From positions 3,472,001 to 3,536,000 of the forward strand of contig NZ_CP058561.1 in assembly GCF_018141425.1 (NCBI RefSeq): 64,000 nucleotides of DNA, given 5' to 3'. Source of the stretch: Vallitalea guaymasensis. GTDB lineage: Bacteria > Bacillota > Clostridia > Lachnospirales > Vallitaleaceae. Every line of letters begins with the position of its first letter. Position 1 is the first letter of the stretch. The translations under genes and the position numbers were made by a program. Of this stretch, positions 35,451 through 44,434 are shown piece after piece. The notes below the pieces were generated by a model that did no database searches, was not told the DNA's origin, and was given only the letters and a program-made list of their open reading frames with translations.

Positions 35451-36575
35451 ATGAAAATATTACATCTTATTAGTGGAGGAGATAATGGAGGGGCTAAGAC
35501 TCACGTCATTACTCTATTAAAAGAATTAAGTAAGCATGCTGATATAACACTTGTATGCCTTTTGGAAGAAAACTTTGCAAAAGAAGCAAGAGAGCAAGGT
35601 ATTAACGTTGTTGTTCTAAAACAAAATAAAAGATATAAGTTAGACATTGTTAATCGTCTGGTTGAAATGCTGAAAAAAGATAAATATGATATACTCCATT
35701 GTCATGGGGCAAGAGCTAATTTTTTAGCCATGTTCATCAAGAAGAAATATTCTATACCTACTGTATCTACTATACATAGCGATTATAAATCAGATTTTGA
35801 TAACAACTTATATAAAAAGATAGTATATACGACTTTGAATTATTTCAGTTTAAAGAGAATGGATTATTTTATAGCTATAACTAACCAGTTTAAAAAAATG
35901 TTAGTAGATAGAGGATTCAAGGATAATAAGATTTTTGTAGCCTATAATGGTACTAGGATAATTGAAAAATGTTATTCTCTATCTAAACAAGAATTTTTGG
36001 ATAGATATAATATTGAATATGATGAAAATAAAGTTTATGTAGGTATTGTCACAAGGCTTCATCCAGTAAAAGGAATACCTGTATTTTTGAAAGCAGCTGC
36101 AAAGGTGTTGAAAACATCTAGTAACATACTGTTTTTGATTGCTGGTAACGGTGATGAAAAGCATACTGAGAAATATAAGGAATTTGTTATCAATAATGAT
36201 CTAGGAGATAAAATCAGATTTCTTGGATTTATTAAAGATATTGATAATTTTTATAATGCTATAGACATTAATACATTAACTTCTCATAGTGAGAGTTTTC
36301 CCTATGCATTATTGGAAGGTTCCCTTAACAAGAAAGCTACTATTAGTTCTGCAGTAGGGGGAATTCCAGAGATGATAATACATGAAGAATCAGGATTATT
36401 ATTTGAAGATAATAATTATGAACAACTAGCAGAGTATATTATAAAACTTGCTGAAGATAAGGAATTAAGGAACAGATATAGTGAAAATCTGCATAACAGG
36501 GTCAAAAACAATTTTTCTGATGTAGATATGGCACAGTCACATATTGAGATATATAATAAAATACTAAAGAATTGA
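35451..36575 (+). CDS. glycosyltransferase family 4
   Basis: About 374 aa, GT-B fold. N-terminal HLISGGDNGGAKTHVITLL; middle YNGTRIIE; C-terminal VTRLHPVKGIPVFLKAA, LFLIAGNGDE and SHSESFPYALLEGSLNKKATISSAVGG, which holds the E-X7-E motif. ATG 35451 with GGAAGG is preferred over TTG 35442. It has the general form of the wall/capsule GT4 enzymes. It is followed by two DUF4330 genes. Confidence 0.88.
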   Translation: MKILHLISGGDNGGAKTHVITLLKELSKHADITLVCLLEENFAKEAREQGINVVVLKQNKRYKLDIVNRLVEMLKKDKYDILHCHGARANFLAMFIKKKYSIPTVSTIHSDYKSDFDNNLYKKIVYTTLNYFSLKRMDYFIAITNQFKKMLVDRGFKDNKIFVAYNGTRIIEKCYSLSKQEFLDRYNIEYDENKVYVGIVTRLHPVKGIPVFLKAAAKVLKTSSNILFLIAGNGDEKHTEKYKEFVINNDLGDKIRFLGFIKDIDNFYNAIDINTLTSHSESFPYALLEGSLNKKATISSAVGGIPEMIIHEESGLLFEDNNYEQLAEYIIKLAEDKELRNRYSENLHNRVKNNFSDVDMAQSHIEIYNKILKN

Positions 36576-36604
36576 ATTAGGCATATACAGAAAGGAAGGT
36601 AAAT

Positions 36605-37099
36605 ATGAAAATAATTGATAAGAATGGTAAATTATTTGGTAAGATAAATATTATGGATATAATTATTATTCTTCTAGTAATTGTGATAGTTTTTGCTGTT
36701 TATAGCAAATTCAATAAAAATGATAGTGGAACTGCTGTTTCATCCACTAAACAAGATATATATATTGTTGCAGAAGCTTACTCTCAAGTACCAGAAATAG
36801 CTGAGTCTATTGTAGAAGGAGAAACTTTGGTTGCTCAGAATAAATATCAGCCTGGAAACATTGATTATGTGGAGATAACAGATGATGATTATGTTGCAAC
36901 CACAAAAGATGGAAAGCTTGTAGCAGCAAAAGATACAAGCAGAAAAACAATTGAAGTTGGAATTAAATGTAAAGCTAATATAAATGGACCATACATTGAT
37001 AGTGGCGGACAAGAGATAAAAGTTGGACTACCATATTGGATTAAAACCAGTAATGGTCAAATAAAAGGCGTTGTTAAAGAAATTAGATTAGAGCAATAA
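36605..37099 (+). CDS. DUF4330 family membrane-anchored protein
   Basis: A 164-aa protein. It opens with MKIIDKNGKLFGKINIMDI, then one membrane helix (about 19-38) and an extracytoplasmic domain (about 45-164). This N-terminal pattern is characteristic of DUF4330. No function is known to me. A paralog with the same opening follows directly. The tandem pair is placed among glycan genes, as these proteins often are. Confidence 0.82.
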   Translation: MKIIDKNGKLFGKINIMDIIIILLVIVIVFAVYSKFNKNDSGTAVSSTKQDIYIVAEAYSQVPEIAESIVEGETLVAQNKYQPGNIDYVEITDDDYVATTKDGKLVAAKDTSRKTIEVGIKCKANINGPYIDSGGQEIKVGLPYWIKTSNGQIKGVVKEIRLEQ

Positions 37100-37129
37100 G
37101 GAGAACGATAATATAAGGGAGAGAAATAG

Positions 37130-37618
37130 ATGAAGATAATAAATGAAAAAGGAAAACTATTTGGATTAATTAATATTATTGACTTGATAACAATTTTTCT
37201 TATTATTGCATTAGTTCTAGGAGCATTATACAAATTCAAGGGCAATGATATTAGTGTGCTAGGTTCCAACAAAACAAAAGAAATGGAATACGTTGTTAGA
37301 TTAATACCTAACTATGAATATTTCTTTGAACAATATAATGTAGAAGACAAATTAGTACAAGATAAAAGAGTACTGGATGCAACTATAACTGATATAAAAA
37401 TAGAAGATTATTATAAAGCTGTAGAAGATGAAAATGGTGTAGTATCCATTCAGAAACATCCATTATATAAGCAGGCATTCATAACTATAAAAGCTACTGT
37501 TTCTGATAAAGACCCTATTTTCAAATTGGGGGAACAAGAAATCAGAGTTGGATGTAGTAACTTTGTAAGAACTAAATTATGTGAGATGCCAGGTTTTATA
37601 TATGAAGTAAAAAAATAA
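37130..37618 (+). CDS. DUF4330 family membrane-anchored protein (paralog)
   Basis: A 162-aa protein opening MKIINEKGKLFGLINIIDL with one membrane helix and a soluble outer domain. It shares its opening and C-terminal layout (EQEIRVG.. versus GQEIKVG..) with the gene before it, so a tandem duplication is clear from sequence. GGGAGAG precedes the ATG. Function unknown; perhaps a heteromeric partner of the previous product. Confidence 0.8.
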   Translation: MKIINEKGKLFGLINIIDLITIFLIIALVLGALYKFKGNDISVLGSNKTKEMEYVVRLIPNYEYFFEQYNVEDKLVQDKRVLDATITDIKIEDYYKAVEDENGVVSIQKHPLYKQAFITIKATVSDKDPIFKLGEQEIRVGCSNFVRTKLCEMPGFIYEVKK

Positions 37619-37657
37619 TAACTTGACTCAGGAAATATAAGAGAGGAAAGAAAAGCT

Positions 37658-38140
37658 ATGGATGTAATTAGAACTAGTTTATTTTATAGAATCATTAAGT
37701 ATGTTGATAGAATACATGAGTATAGTTTTTTCTATAAAACAAGAAAAAAGAAAAAAATTCATAGATCTACTAAGTTTGAACATTCAATCTATCATTATTC
37801 ATTAATATATAAACTATTGTGTGCTATAGGTAAAGCTTTCAGTGCATTGTTTGGTTGTATCAATAAAGGTTGTAGAACCAGCTTAATAATAACTGGGATA
37901 GGTAAGTTGACTTATGATATGAAGAATAAAAAAATAAGAGTATTTAATCAATTCATGATAAGTTTTATTATTGGATATATAATAACTAATATTGCTTTTA
38001 ATATGTTTGCTGGCTATAAGCTAAAATACGTACTAGTATTTGCTGTATTAACAATAGCTGTTAATTTTATGGCTTATTTGATATGTAAATATAAAGAAAA
38101 TAGTTTGTTTATTTGTTTGTTTAACAAGATTATAGATTAA
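37658..38140 (+). CDS. small membrane protein of unknown function
   Basis: A 160-aa protein. A basic N-terminal half (KTRKKKKIHRSTKFEHSIY) is followed by a hydrophobic C-terminal half with two membrane segments (about 103-122 and 125-145). No family was recognised. It lies directly before the polymerase/ligase gene in the locus. GAGAGGAAAG precedes the ATG, a normal site. It could be an accessory subunit of the membrane glycan machinery, which is only a guess from location. Confidence 0.65.
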   Translation: MDVIRTSLFYRIIKYVDRIHEYSFFYKTRKKKKIHRSTKFEHSIYHYSLIYKLLCAIGKAFSALFGCINKGCRTSLIITGIGKLTYDMKNKKIRVFNQFMISFIIGYIITNIAFNMFAGYKLKYVLVFAVLTIAVNFMAYLICKYKENSLFICLFNKIID

Positions 38141-38167
38141 AATTAATATGAAAATAATACAAGTTAG

Positions 38168-39535
38168 TTGGTGAACAATGTGAAAAATAAGATAAATATA
38201 TTGATTATAATAATTGGTTTAGCTATTGGTATGATAGGTGCAAAACTAGGTATTAGTATTGCTCTTGGTGCTACAATGATTGTAATATTAGCAGCTGCTA
38301 TCATTCTAGATTATCAAAAAACGGTTATACTACTTGGGATATATGTTTTTATTGATTTTGCAGTAAGAAACGTAGCAGGTCTAGCTGTTTTTTCAAGTAT
38401 ATGGGATGAACTGATGTTTCTAGGTTTTATATGTATTTTTATCTATAAATTGATCCGTTATAGAAATAAAAGTGTTTATAAATCAACCCCTTTAGATTTT
38501 CCCATTGTTTTTTTTGTTTTGATAGGTATACTCTTAGTATTTGTCAACTCCCCTAATCTGGGAATTGCAATTGATGGATTAAGAGCGGTTGTGCAGTATA
38601 TGCTATGGTATTTCTTAGCTGTTCAATTACTTGATTCTACAAAAAGTATCCTAAAAGTATATTGGGTATTAACTTCAGTAGGTACACTACTAGGGTTACA
38701 TGGTATATATCAATACCTAACAGGTGCTGAAATGTTGGGTAATTGGGTGGATAGTGCAGAAAACATAACTACTAGAGCTTATTCTATTGTAGGAAGTCCT
38801 AATATATTAGGTGCAGTATTTGTTCTATTTATTCCTATGAGTATAGCCCTTTTAACTTCTGACTATAATAGATGGAGAAAATTTATTGCATTTTGTATGA
38901 CAGTAGTTATGGCTGGAGGATTATTTGCAACTATGTCAAGAGGAGCATGGATATCTGCTGCGTTTGGTATAGGTATATTTATACTATATAAAAATAAAAA
39001 ATTATTATTACCTCTCATATTATGTGGAGGAATAGCTGTACTTATGCTTCCTTCCTTATCTAGTAGACTTACTTATATGTTTACAGATGAATATAAAGCA
39101 AAATCTTCACAAGGTGGTAGAATATATAGATGGGAAGAAGGAATTGAAGCTTGGAGCGAAGGTAATAAAGTTATTGGTTTAGGCTTAGGTAGATATGGAG
39201 GAGCTGTTGCGACCAATAATGATTTATCTCCGTTCTATATGGATAACTACTATCTTAAGACATTAGCTGAGATGGGTATATTAGGTCTAGTATCATTTAT
39301 ATTGCTTCTAATATGTGTGGTCAAATGGTGTACCACAGCAGTCATAGAAGAACGTAATAGAAGGAAAAAAGACCTGATGATGGGATTATTTGCAGGAGCG
39401 TTAGGTATATTAGCGCAGAATGCTGTAGAAAATATATTTGAAGTTCCTATGATGGTTACCTATTTTTGGCTTTGTATAGGAATGATAATGGCACTTAAGA
39501 TGGATAAGAATGTATATAGCATAAGAGATAATTAA
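38168..39535 (+). CDS. O-antigen ligase/polymerase (Wzy_C) family protein
   Basis: A 455-aa polytopic membrane protein with about 11-12 helices. The Wzy_C region is recognisable: GSPNILGAVFVLFIPM, MSRGAWISAAFGIGIF, the large loop with GGRIYRWEEGIEAW then GLGLGRYGG, and DNYYLKTLAEMGILG. Such proteins polymerise or ligate lipid-linked repeat units outside the membrane. The start is not firm: TTG 38168, GTG 38171 and GTG 38180 are all possible and none has a good ribosome binding site. Confidence 0.88.
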   Translation: MVNNVKNKINILIIIIGLAIGMIGAKLGISIALGATMIVILAAAIILDYQKTVILLGIYVFIDFAVRNVAGLAVFSSIWDELMFLGFICIFIYKLIRYRNKSVYKSTPLDFPIVFFVLIGILLVFVNSPNLGIAIDGLRAVVQYMLWYFLAVQLLDSTKSILKVYWVLTSVGTLLGLHGIYQYLTGAEMLGNWVDSAENITTRAYSIVGSPNILGAVFVLFIPMSIALLTSDYNRWRKFIAFCMTVVMAGGLFATMSRGAWISAAFGIGIFILYKNKKLLLPLILCGGIAVLMLPSLSSRLTYMFTDEYKAKSSQGGRIYRWEEGIEAWSEGNKVIGLGLGRYGGAVATNNDLSPFYMDNYYLKTLAEMGILGLVSFILLLICVVKWCTTAVIEERNRRKKDLMMGLFAGALGILAQNAVENIFEVPMMVTYFWLCIGMIMALKMDKNVYSIRDN

Positions 39536-39582
39536 TGAAATAATAAGTTTCTAGCGTTTATTTCAAAGGAATGGGTGTTTAC

Positions 39583-40668
39583 ATGATTAATATTGTAATC
39601 TCTGGATATATTGGTTATAGTAATTGTGGTGATGATGCAATACTATCAGCTATATGTGAAGGAATTAGAGAATTGAATATAGAGGCTAACATTACAGCTT
39701 TGTCTAAGAATCCTGTAATTACTATGAAAGATAATAATATAAAATCAATATATAGGTTTGATTGGAAAGAAGTTAATAGAACTATAAAGAGTGCAGATAT
39801 TATAATAAGTGGCGGGGGCAGCCTGCTGCAAGATACAACAAGTACAAGATCACTGCTGTATTATCTAGGAATAATAAAGCTGGCTAAATTATATAAGAAA
39901 AAAGTTATGCTTTATGCTAATGGAATTGGACCCATCTATAAAAAATTGAATAGACTTATGACAAAATACATAGTCAATAAGGTGGATATAATAACTCTTA
40001 GAGACGAATTGTCAAAGAAAGATCTGGAGAGTATGAAAGTAACGAAGCCTAGAATACATGTTACTGCAGATCCAGTATTTTCTATGAATGTAAAAGACAA
40101 TGGCTACAGGAAGCTTTTATCAGATAATGGTATTCCACTTGATAAACCCCTTGTTGGTATTTTGTTTAGGGAATGGAAGAATATTAGATATGAAGAGGTA
40201 ATTGCAGAAGTATGTGATGAACTTGTAGAAAAAAAAGACGTAAATATAGTTTTTATTCCAATGGAATATAAAGAAGATATAGGTATCAGTAAACACATTT
40301 CTAATAATATGAAGAACAAATCTTATGTACTGGATAAAGACTTGGACTCATCATCTATCATAGGGGTTATAGGTGAAATGCATATGATATTAAGTATGAG
40401 GCTTCATGCTTTATTATTTGCGGCATTAAGCAGTGTACCTATGGTTGGATTTGTATATGACCCAAAAGTAAGTTGTTATCTAGAATTAATGGATATGCCT
40501 TCAGCAGGTGATGTTAAGGAACTAGATATAACATCAATTAATAATATTGTGAATGATGTTTATAATAATTATGATGATTATGTAGAAAAGTTAAATGAAA
40601 TAAAGGTTAAGATGAAAAAGAAATCACAGATGAACAATAAATATCTTTTGGATTTGATAGATGAATAA
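39583..40668 (+). CDS. csaB: polysaccharide pyruvyl transferase CsaB
   Basis: About 361 aa. Opening MINIVISGYIGYSNCGDDAIL and the middle motif ISGGGSLLQDTTSTRSLLYY are signatures of PS_pyruv_trans/CsaB, and the C-terminal SMRLHALLFAALSSVPMVGFVYDPKV is a further match. It adds ketal-linked pyruvate to ManNAc of secondary cell-wall polymer. Pyruvylated polymer is the receptor for SLH domains of S-layer proteins. ATG 39583 is preferred over ATG 39571, which abuts the AAAGGA site. Confidence 0.93.
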   Translation: MINIVISGYIGYSNCGDDAILSAICEGIRELNIEANITALSKNPVITMKDNNIKSIYRFDWKEVNRTIKSADIIISGGGSLLQDTTSTRSLLYYLGIIKLAKLYKKKVMLYANGIGPIYKKLNRLMTKYIVNKVDIITLRDELSKKDLESMKVTKPRIHVTADPVFSMNVKDNGYRKLLSDNGIPLDKPLVGILFREWKNIRYEEVIAEVCDELVEKKDVNIVFIPMEYKEDIGISKHISNNMKNKSYVLDKDLDSSSIIGVIGEMHMILSMRLHALLFAALSSVPMVGFVYDPKVSCYLELMDMPSAGDVKELDITSINNIVNDVYNNYDDYVEKLNEIKVKMKKKSQMNNKYLLDLIDE

Positions 40669-40698
40669 AATAAAAAATGAAAGGATTAATATTAATAG

Positions 40699-41424
40699 AT
40701 GAAAGTTGATATTCTAGGAGTTAAAATAGATGATTTAAATATGGACAAAGCTGTTAAAAAGGTTGTCCAATATACCATGAGCGAAAAAAAATATAAAATC
40801 TATACTCCTAATCCTGAATTTGTTATGACAGCAAATGAAGATGAAGAGTTTAAAAGTATTCTTAATAAAGGTGATTTGGTCATTCCTGATGGAATAGGTA
40901 TTGTTATTGCTTCTAAAATAATGAAAAAGAGTATAACAGAACGTGTTGCGGGATATGACCTTCTTCAGAACGTTTTTAATGAGATTAAAGGTACTGATAA
41001 AACTGTATACTTTTTTGGAGCTGCAAAAGGTGTGGCATCACAAGCTGCGGAGAGAATGAAAGAAGTACATGAAGGTCTGAATATCATTGGTATCCATGAT
41101 GGATATTTTGACGAACAAGAAGAGAAAACAATCATAGAAACTATTAATTCTCTCAAACCAGATATATTATTAGTGGGTCTAGGTGCTCCAAAACAAGAAA
41201 AATGGATAAACCAAAATATTGATAACTTGAATATAAAAGTCGCCATAGGTGTTGGTGGTAGTTTTGATGGTATGGCAGGAATAGTGAAAAGAGCTCCAGA
41301 AATATATCAAAAATTAGGTCTGGAATGGTTTTATAGACTTATGAAACAACCAACCAGAATTAAGAGGATGATAAAATTGCCTATGTTTTTATTAAAAGTT
41401 ATTAAATACAGGAAACACCCATAA
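40699..41424 (+). CDS. tagA: WecG/TagA/CpsF family glycosyltransferase
   Basis: A 241-aa GT26 enzyme. Diagnostic segments are YTPNPEFVMTANEDEEF, ERVAGYDLLQN, VYFFGAAKGVA, LVGLGAPKQEKWI and GVGGSFDGMAGIVKRAP. TagA adds ManNAc to GlcNAc-PP-undecaprenol in the first committed step of wall teichoic acid or SCWP linkage. In many Clostridia and Bacilli it is next to csaB, as here. It ends the polymer locus. The initiating TagO/WecA enzyme is not in the window. Confidence 0.93.
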   Translation: MKVDILGVKIDDLNMDKAVKKVVQYTMSEKKYKIYTPNPEFVMTANEDEEFKSILNKGDLVIPDGIGIVIASKIMKKSITERVAGYDLLQNVFNEIKGTDKTVYFFGAAKGVASQAAERMKEVHEGLNIIGIHDGYFDEQEEKTIIETINSLKPDILLVGLGAPKQEKWINQNIDNLNIKVAIGVGGSFDGMAGIVKRAPEIYQKLGLEWFYRLMKQPTRIKRMIKLPMFLLKVIKYRKHP

Positions 41425-41507
41425 ATACATACACAAGATATGATGAAAATTCAAGTATATTCTATTTATACCATATCTGAAATTTGTGTAACAGAAGGAG
41501 AAAAATT

Positions 41508-42377
41508 ATGGAATTGACAAGTAAGCGAAAACCTATTATAGATTATTTTATAATAATTGTAGGAGTAACATTATTAGCGGCGGGTTTGAATATGTTTTTT
41601 ATCCCTTTGGATCTTGTAACAGGTGGAGTTACTGGTTTAGCTATAATTATTAAAAAGTTAACTGAGAATATAGTTCCAGGTGGGGTTGAACCTTGGATTA
41701 CTAATATTATCATAAATATTCCTTTGTTTTTGACAGCGGTACTTATTAAGGGTAAAAATTTTGGCGGTAGAAGTTTATTCTCTACTATGTTTTTATCATT
41801 AGCTTTAATCTATACATCTTACTTACCTCCAGCTACTAATGATATGCTTCTTGGTAGTGTATTCGGAGGAGTTATATCTGGAGCTGGACTGGGATTGGTT
41901 TTTTCAGCATATTCAACTACAGGCGGAACAGATCTGGCTGCTAGCATAATACAACACTATATAAAACATATATCAGTAGCTCAATTAATGCTTATGTTAG
42001 ATGCAATCATTATTGTATCAGGATATTTTATCTTTGGAATTGAGAAGGCTATGTATGCTTTAGTAGCAGTATTTATCTCTGCTAAGATCATAGACGCAAT
42101 TCTAGAAGGTATTCATTTTTCAAAAGCTGCATTTATCATATCTGACCATAACGATGCAATATCCAAAGAAATAATGCAGAGACTGGATAGAGGAGCAACA
42201 GGTTTACAAGGTAGTGGTAAATTTTCTAACAAGAGCAAAGAAGTACTTCTCTGCGTTGTATCAAAAAAGGAAATTGTCAAGTTGAAAGAGATTGTAAGAG
42301 AACATGATAAAGCTGCATTTGTTATTGTTGCAGATGTAAAAGAAGTTCTTGGTGAAGGTTTCATAGAATACAAGTAG
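41508..42377 (+). CDS. YitT family membrane protein (DUF161/DUF2179)
   Basis: About 289 aa. Five to six membrane segments (DUF161) in the first 200 residues, with GLNMFFIPLDLVTGGVTGLAIII and YSTTGGTDLAASII. The C-terminal cytosolic DUF2179 domain follows (about 205-287) with RGATGLQGSGKFSNKSKEVLLC. ATG 41508 with GAAGGAG is the start. Paralogs are numerous in Firmicutes; a transport-like role is suspected but unproven. It is separate from the glycan locus by 83 bp and may have its own promoter. Confidence 0.88.
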   Translation: MELTSKRKPIIDYFIIIVGVTLLAAGLNMFFIPLDLVTGGVTGLAIIIKKLTENIVPGGVEPWITNIIINIPLFLTAVLIKGKNFGGRSLFSTMFLSLALIYTSYLPPATNDMLLGSVFGGVISGAGLGLVFSAYSTTGGTDLAASIIQHYIKHISVAQLMLMLDAIIIVSGYFIFGIEKAMYALVAVFISAKIIDAILEGIHFSKAAFIISDHNDAISKEIMQRLDRGATGLQGSGKFSNKSKEVLLCVVSKKEIVKLKEIVREHDKAAFVIVADVKEVLGEGFIEYK

Positions 42378-42883
42378 AATGGGTTTGAAACCTATGAAAT
42401 TACCTTGTCTAATGACTTTTATAAGTAAAATTTTCATCTGAAAAAATATATAAAAAAAAGTGATAGTTTTATCTATATTTACTTATCACAATATCTGTAT
42501 AGATAAGTTTACTAATAAATAAATTATATATAATGCAAAATTATTAAATCGGTGCTGGTAAGTTACAATAATTGTTAATCTTATTTTTGCAAGTGTGACA
42601 TAATTTATTCCTTGTTTTTAGGTAAAACATACTAGAAACTGAGTAGTATATCATTATTAGGTATTAAGAAATTAGTCATTATATATAGATTAGTAACTTA
42701 TAAAATAGATATTATAGATATAAGTATTAATTAGAATTAGCAATATACAAATTAAACAAAATGAAAACAGCTAATTTGTTTAATTAACCTATGGTATTAG
42801 CCCATGAAATATAGTATATTATCATACGTAGATACATACAGAGCCGGAAAATTACAAAAATATCCTAAGGGGGCTAATTTATT
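42378..42883. other. AT-rich intergenic region before the MsmK-type ATPase gene
   Basis: 506 bp with some short inverted repeats (for example GTGATA/TATCAC near 42460-42489 and ACTTATC/GATAAGT at 42481-42508) but no convincing terminator or consensus promoter. The leader of the ATPase gene is probably within the last 150 bp; the ribosome binding site AAGGGGG is at about 42868. Confidence 0.4.
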
Positions 42884-43996
42884 ATGGCAAGCTTATCATT
42901 AAAGAATATTAAAAAAGTATATGCTCAAGGAGTTACAGCTGTACAAGATTTTAATCTTGAAATAGCTGATAAAGAATTTATTATCTTTGTAGGACCATCA
43001 GGTTGTGGTAAATCAACTACACTTCGTATGATTGCTGGACTTGAAGAAATCACTGAAGGTGAATTATACATTGGTGATAAATTAGTAAACGATGTTGAAC
43101 CAAAAGACAGAGATATCGCGATGGTATTCCAAAACTATGCGTTATATCCTCATATGACTGTTTATGATAACATGGCATTTGGTCTTAAGCTTAGAAAAAC
43201 TCCTAAGGCAGAAATCCAAAAAAGAGTTACAGAAGCTGCTAGAATATTAGATATAGAGCATTTATTAGATCGTAAACCAAAAGCATTATCAGGTGGACAA
43301 AGACAACGTGTTGCTATGGGTCGTGCTATTGTTCGTGAACCAAAAGTATTCTTAATGGACGAACCTCTTTCAAACTTGGATGCTAAACTTAGAGTTCAAA
43401 TGAGACTTGAAATTTCTAAATTACATCAAAGATTACAAACAACAATTATCTATGTTACTCATGACCAGGTTGAGGCGATGACATTAGGTACTCGTATCGT
43501 TGTTATGAAAGATGGTATTGTACAACAAGTTGATACACCAACAAACTTATATGAAAGACCACAAAACTTATTTGTAGCTGGATTCATCGGTTCACCACAA
43601 ATGAACTTTGTTGATGCAAAAGTGGCTAAAAATGGTAATGGTGTAGATTTAGTTTTTGAATCAAATAAGATTACTTTACCTGAAGTTAAAGCTAAAATTT
43701 TAATCGATGGTGGATATATAGGAAAAGAAGTAGTTATGGGTATTCGTCCACAAGATATACATGATAGCCAAATTTTCTTAGAATCATCACCAAAGAGTAT
43801 TGTTATGGCTGATGTAAATGTTACAGAAATGTTAGGATCTGAAACATTCTTATATGTTGTTGTTGATGGTTATGATATGACAGCACGTGTAGATCCAAGA
43901 TCAAAAGCTAAACCAGGAGATAAAGTTGAATTAGCTATGGATTTAAATAGAATTCATATCTTTGATAAAGAAACTGAAAAAACTCTTGCTAACTAA
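42884..43996 (+). CDS. ugpC: sugar ABC transporter ATP-binding protein (MsmK/UgpC/MalK family)
   Basis: A 370-aa protein. Walker A GPSGCGKST (38-46), Q-loop FQNYALYPHMTVYDN, ABC signature LSGGQRQRVAMGRAIVREP, Walker B VFLMDEPLSNLDAKLR, H-loop YVTHDQVEAMTLG. The C-terminal OB/TOBE regulatory domain is present (235-370). Such ATPases serve several sugar importers whose permeases lie elsewhere. It has no permease neighbour here. Its codon choice is more uniform and G+C-richer than its neighbours, consistent with high expression. Confidence 0.95.
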   Translation: MASLSLKNIKKVYAQGVTAVQDFNLEIADKEFIIFVGPSGCGKSTTLRMIAGLEEITEGELYIGDKLVNDVEPKDRDIAMVFQNYALYPHMTVYDNMAFGLKLRKTPKAEIQKRVTEAARILDIEHLLDRKPKALSGGQRQRVAMGRAIVREPKVFLMDEPLSNLDAKLRVQMRLEISKLHQRLQTTIIYVTHDQVEAMTLGTRIVVMKDGIVQQVDTPTNLYERPQNLFVAGFIGSPQMNFVDAKVAKNGNGVDLVFESNKITLPEVKAKILIDGGYIGKEVVMGIRPQDIHDSQIFLESSPKSIVMADVNVTEMLGSETFLYVVVDGYDMTARVDPRSKAKPGDKVELAMDLNRIHIFDKETEKTLAN

Positions 43997-44042
43997 GAAT
44001 ATGTTAAATTAGATTTTTAACATGAATAATGTTAATATACCA

Positions 44043-44072
44043 AAAGGGAATGTAGAATATTACATTCCCTTT
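44043..44072 (+). terminator. hairpin after the ATPase gene
   Basis: A perfect 12-bp stem (44043-44054 with 44061-44072) with a 6-nt loop. The tract that follows is only weakly T-rich, so it may be a terminator or an mRNA-stabilising hairpin. Confidence 0.65.
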
Positions 44073-44262
44073 AATGATATTTGAGTATGGTAAAGATTAG
44101 CTAACATTAATTATTAAAAAGTATTACAAGGTTATTTAGTAATTGTTACTTGTCATTACCACAATATTACTAATAACATATCGTTAAAAATGAAAAAAAT
44201 ATAAAAAATTGTATATTCGTTATTAAAAATTAATAAGATTTATGAACTTTTTGTAAATGATT

Positions 44263-44304
44263 AAGAGGAAATACACAAAATTACGTATTCCCTCTTTTAT
44301 TTTT
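44263..44304 (+). terminator. intrinsic terminator
   Basis: The stem 44263-44274 with 44285-44296 (one mismatch) is followed by TTTTATTTTT. It lies 270 bp past the ATPase stop and before cdaR. The intervening AT-rich stretch holds no gene that I can see. Confidence 0.75.
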
Positions 44305-44434
44305 GTAGATTTTGCTATAAAATATATAATAAGGGAAATAGTAAAGCCTAAAATTGGAAATAATTCTAATAACAAATATTTTATTCACTTATATAATATG
44401 CTTTTCAATACTAAATAATAAGGGAGAGAAATAA

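Noticed and set aside
42378-42883. Riboswitch before the MsmK-type ATPase gene
   Set aside because: Only short inverted repeats were seen; no known aptamer core was recognised.
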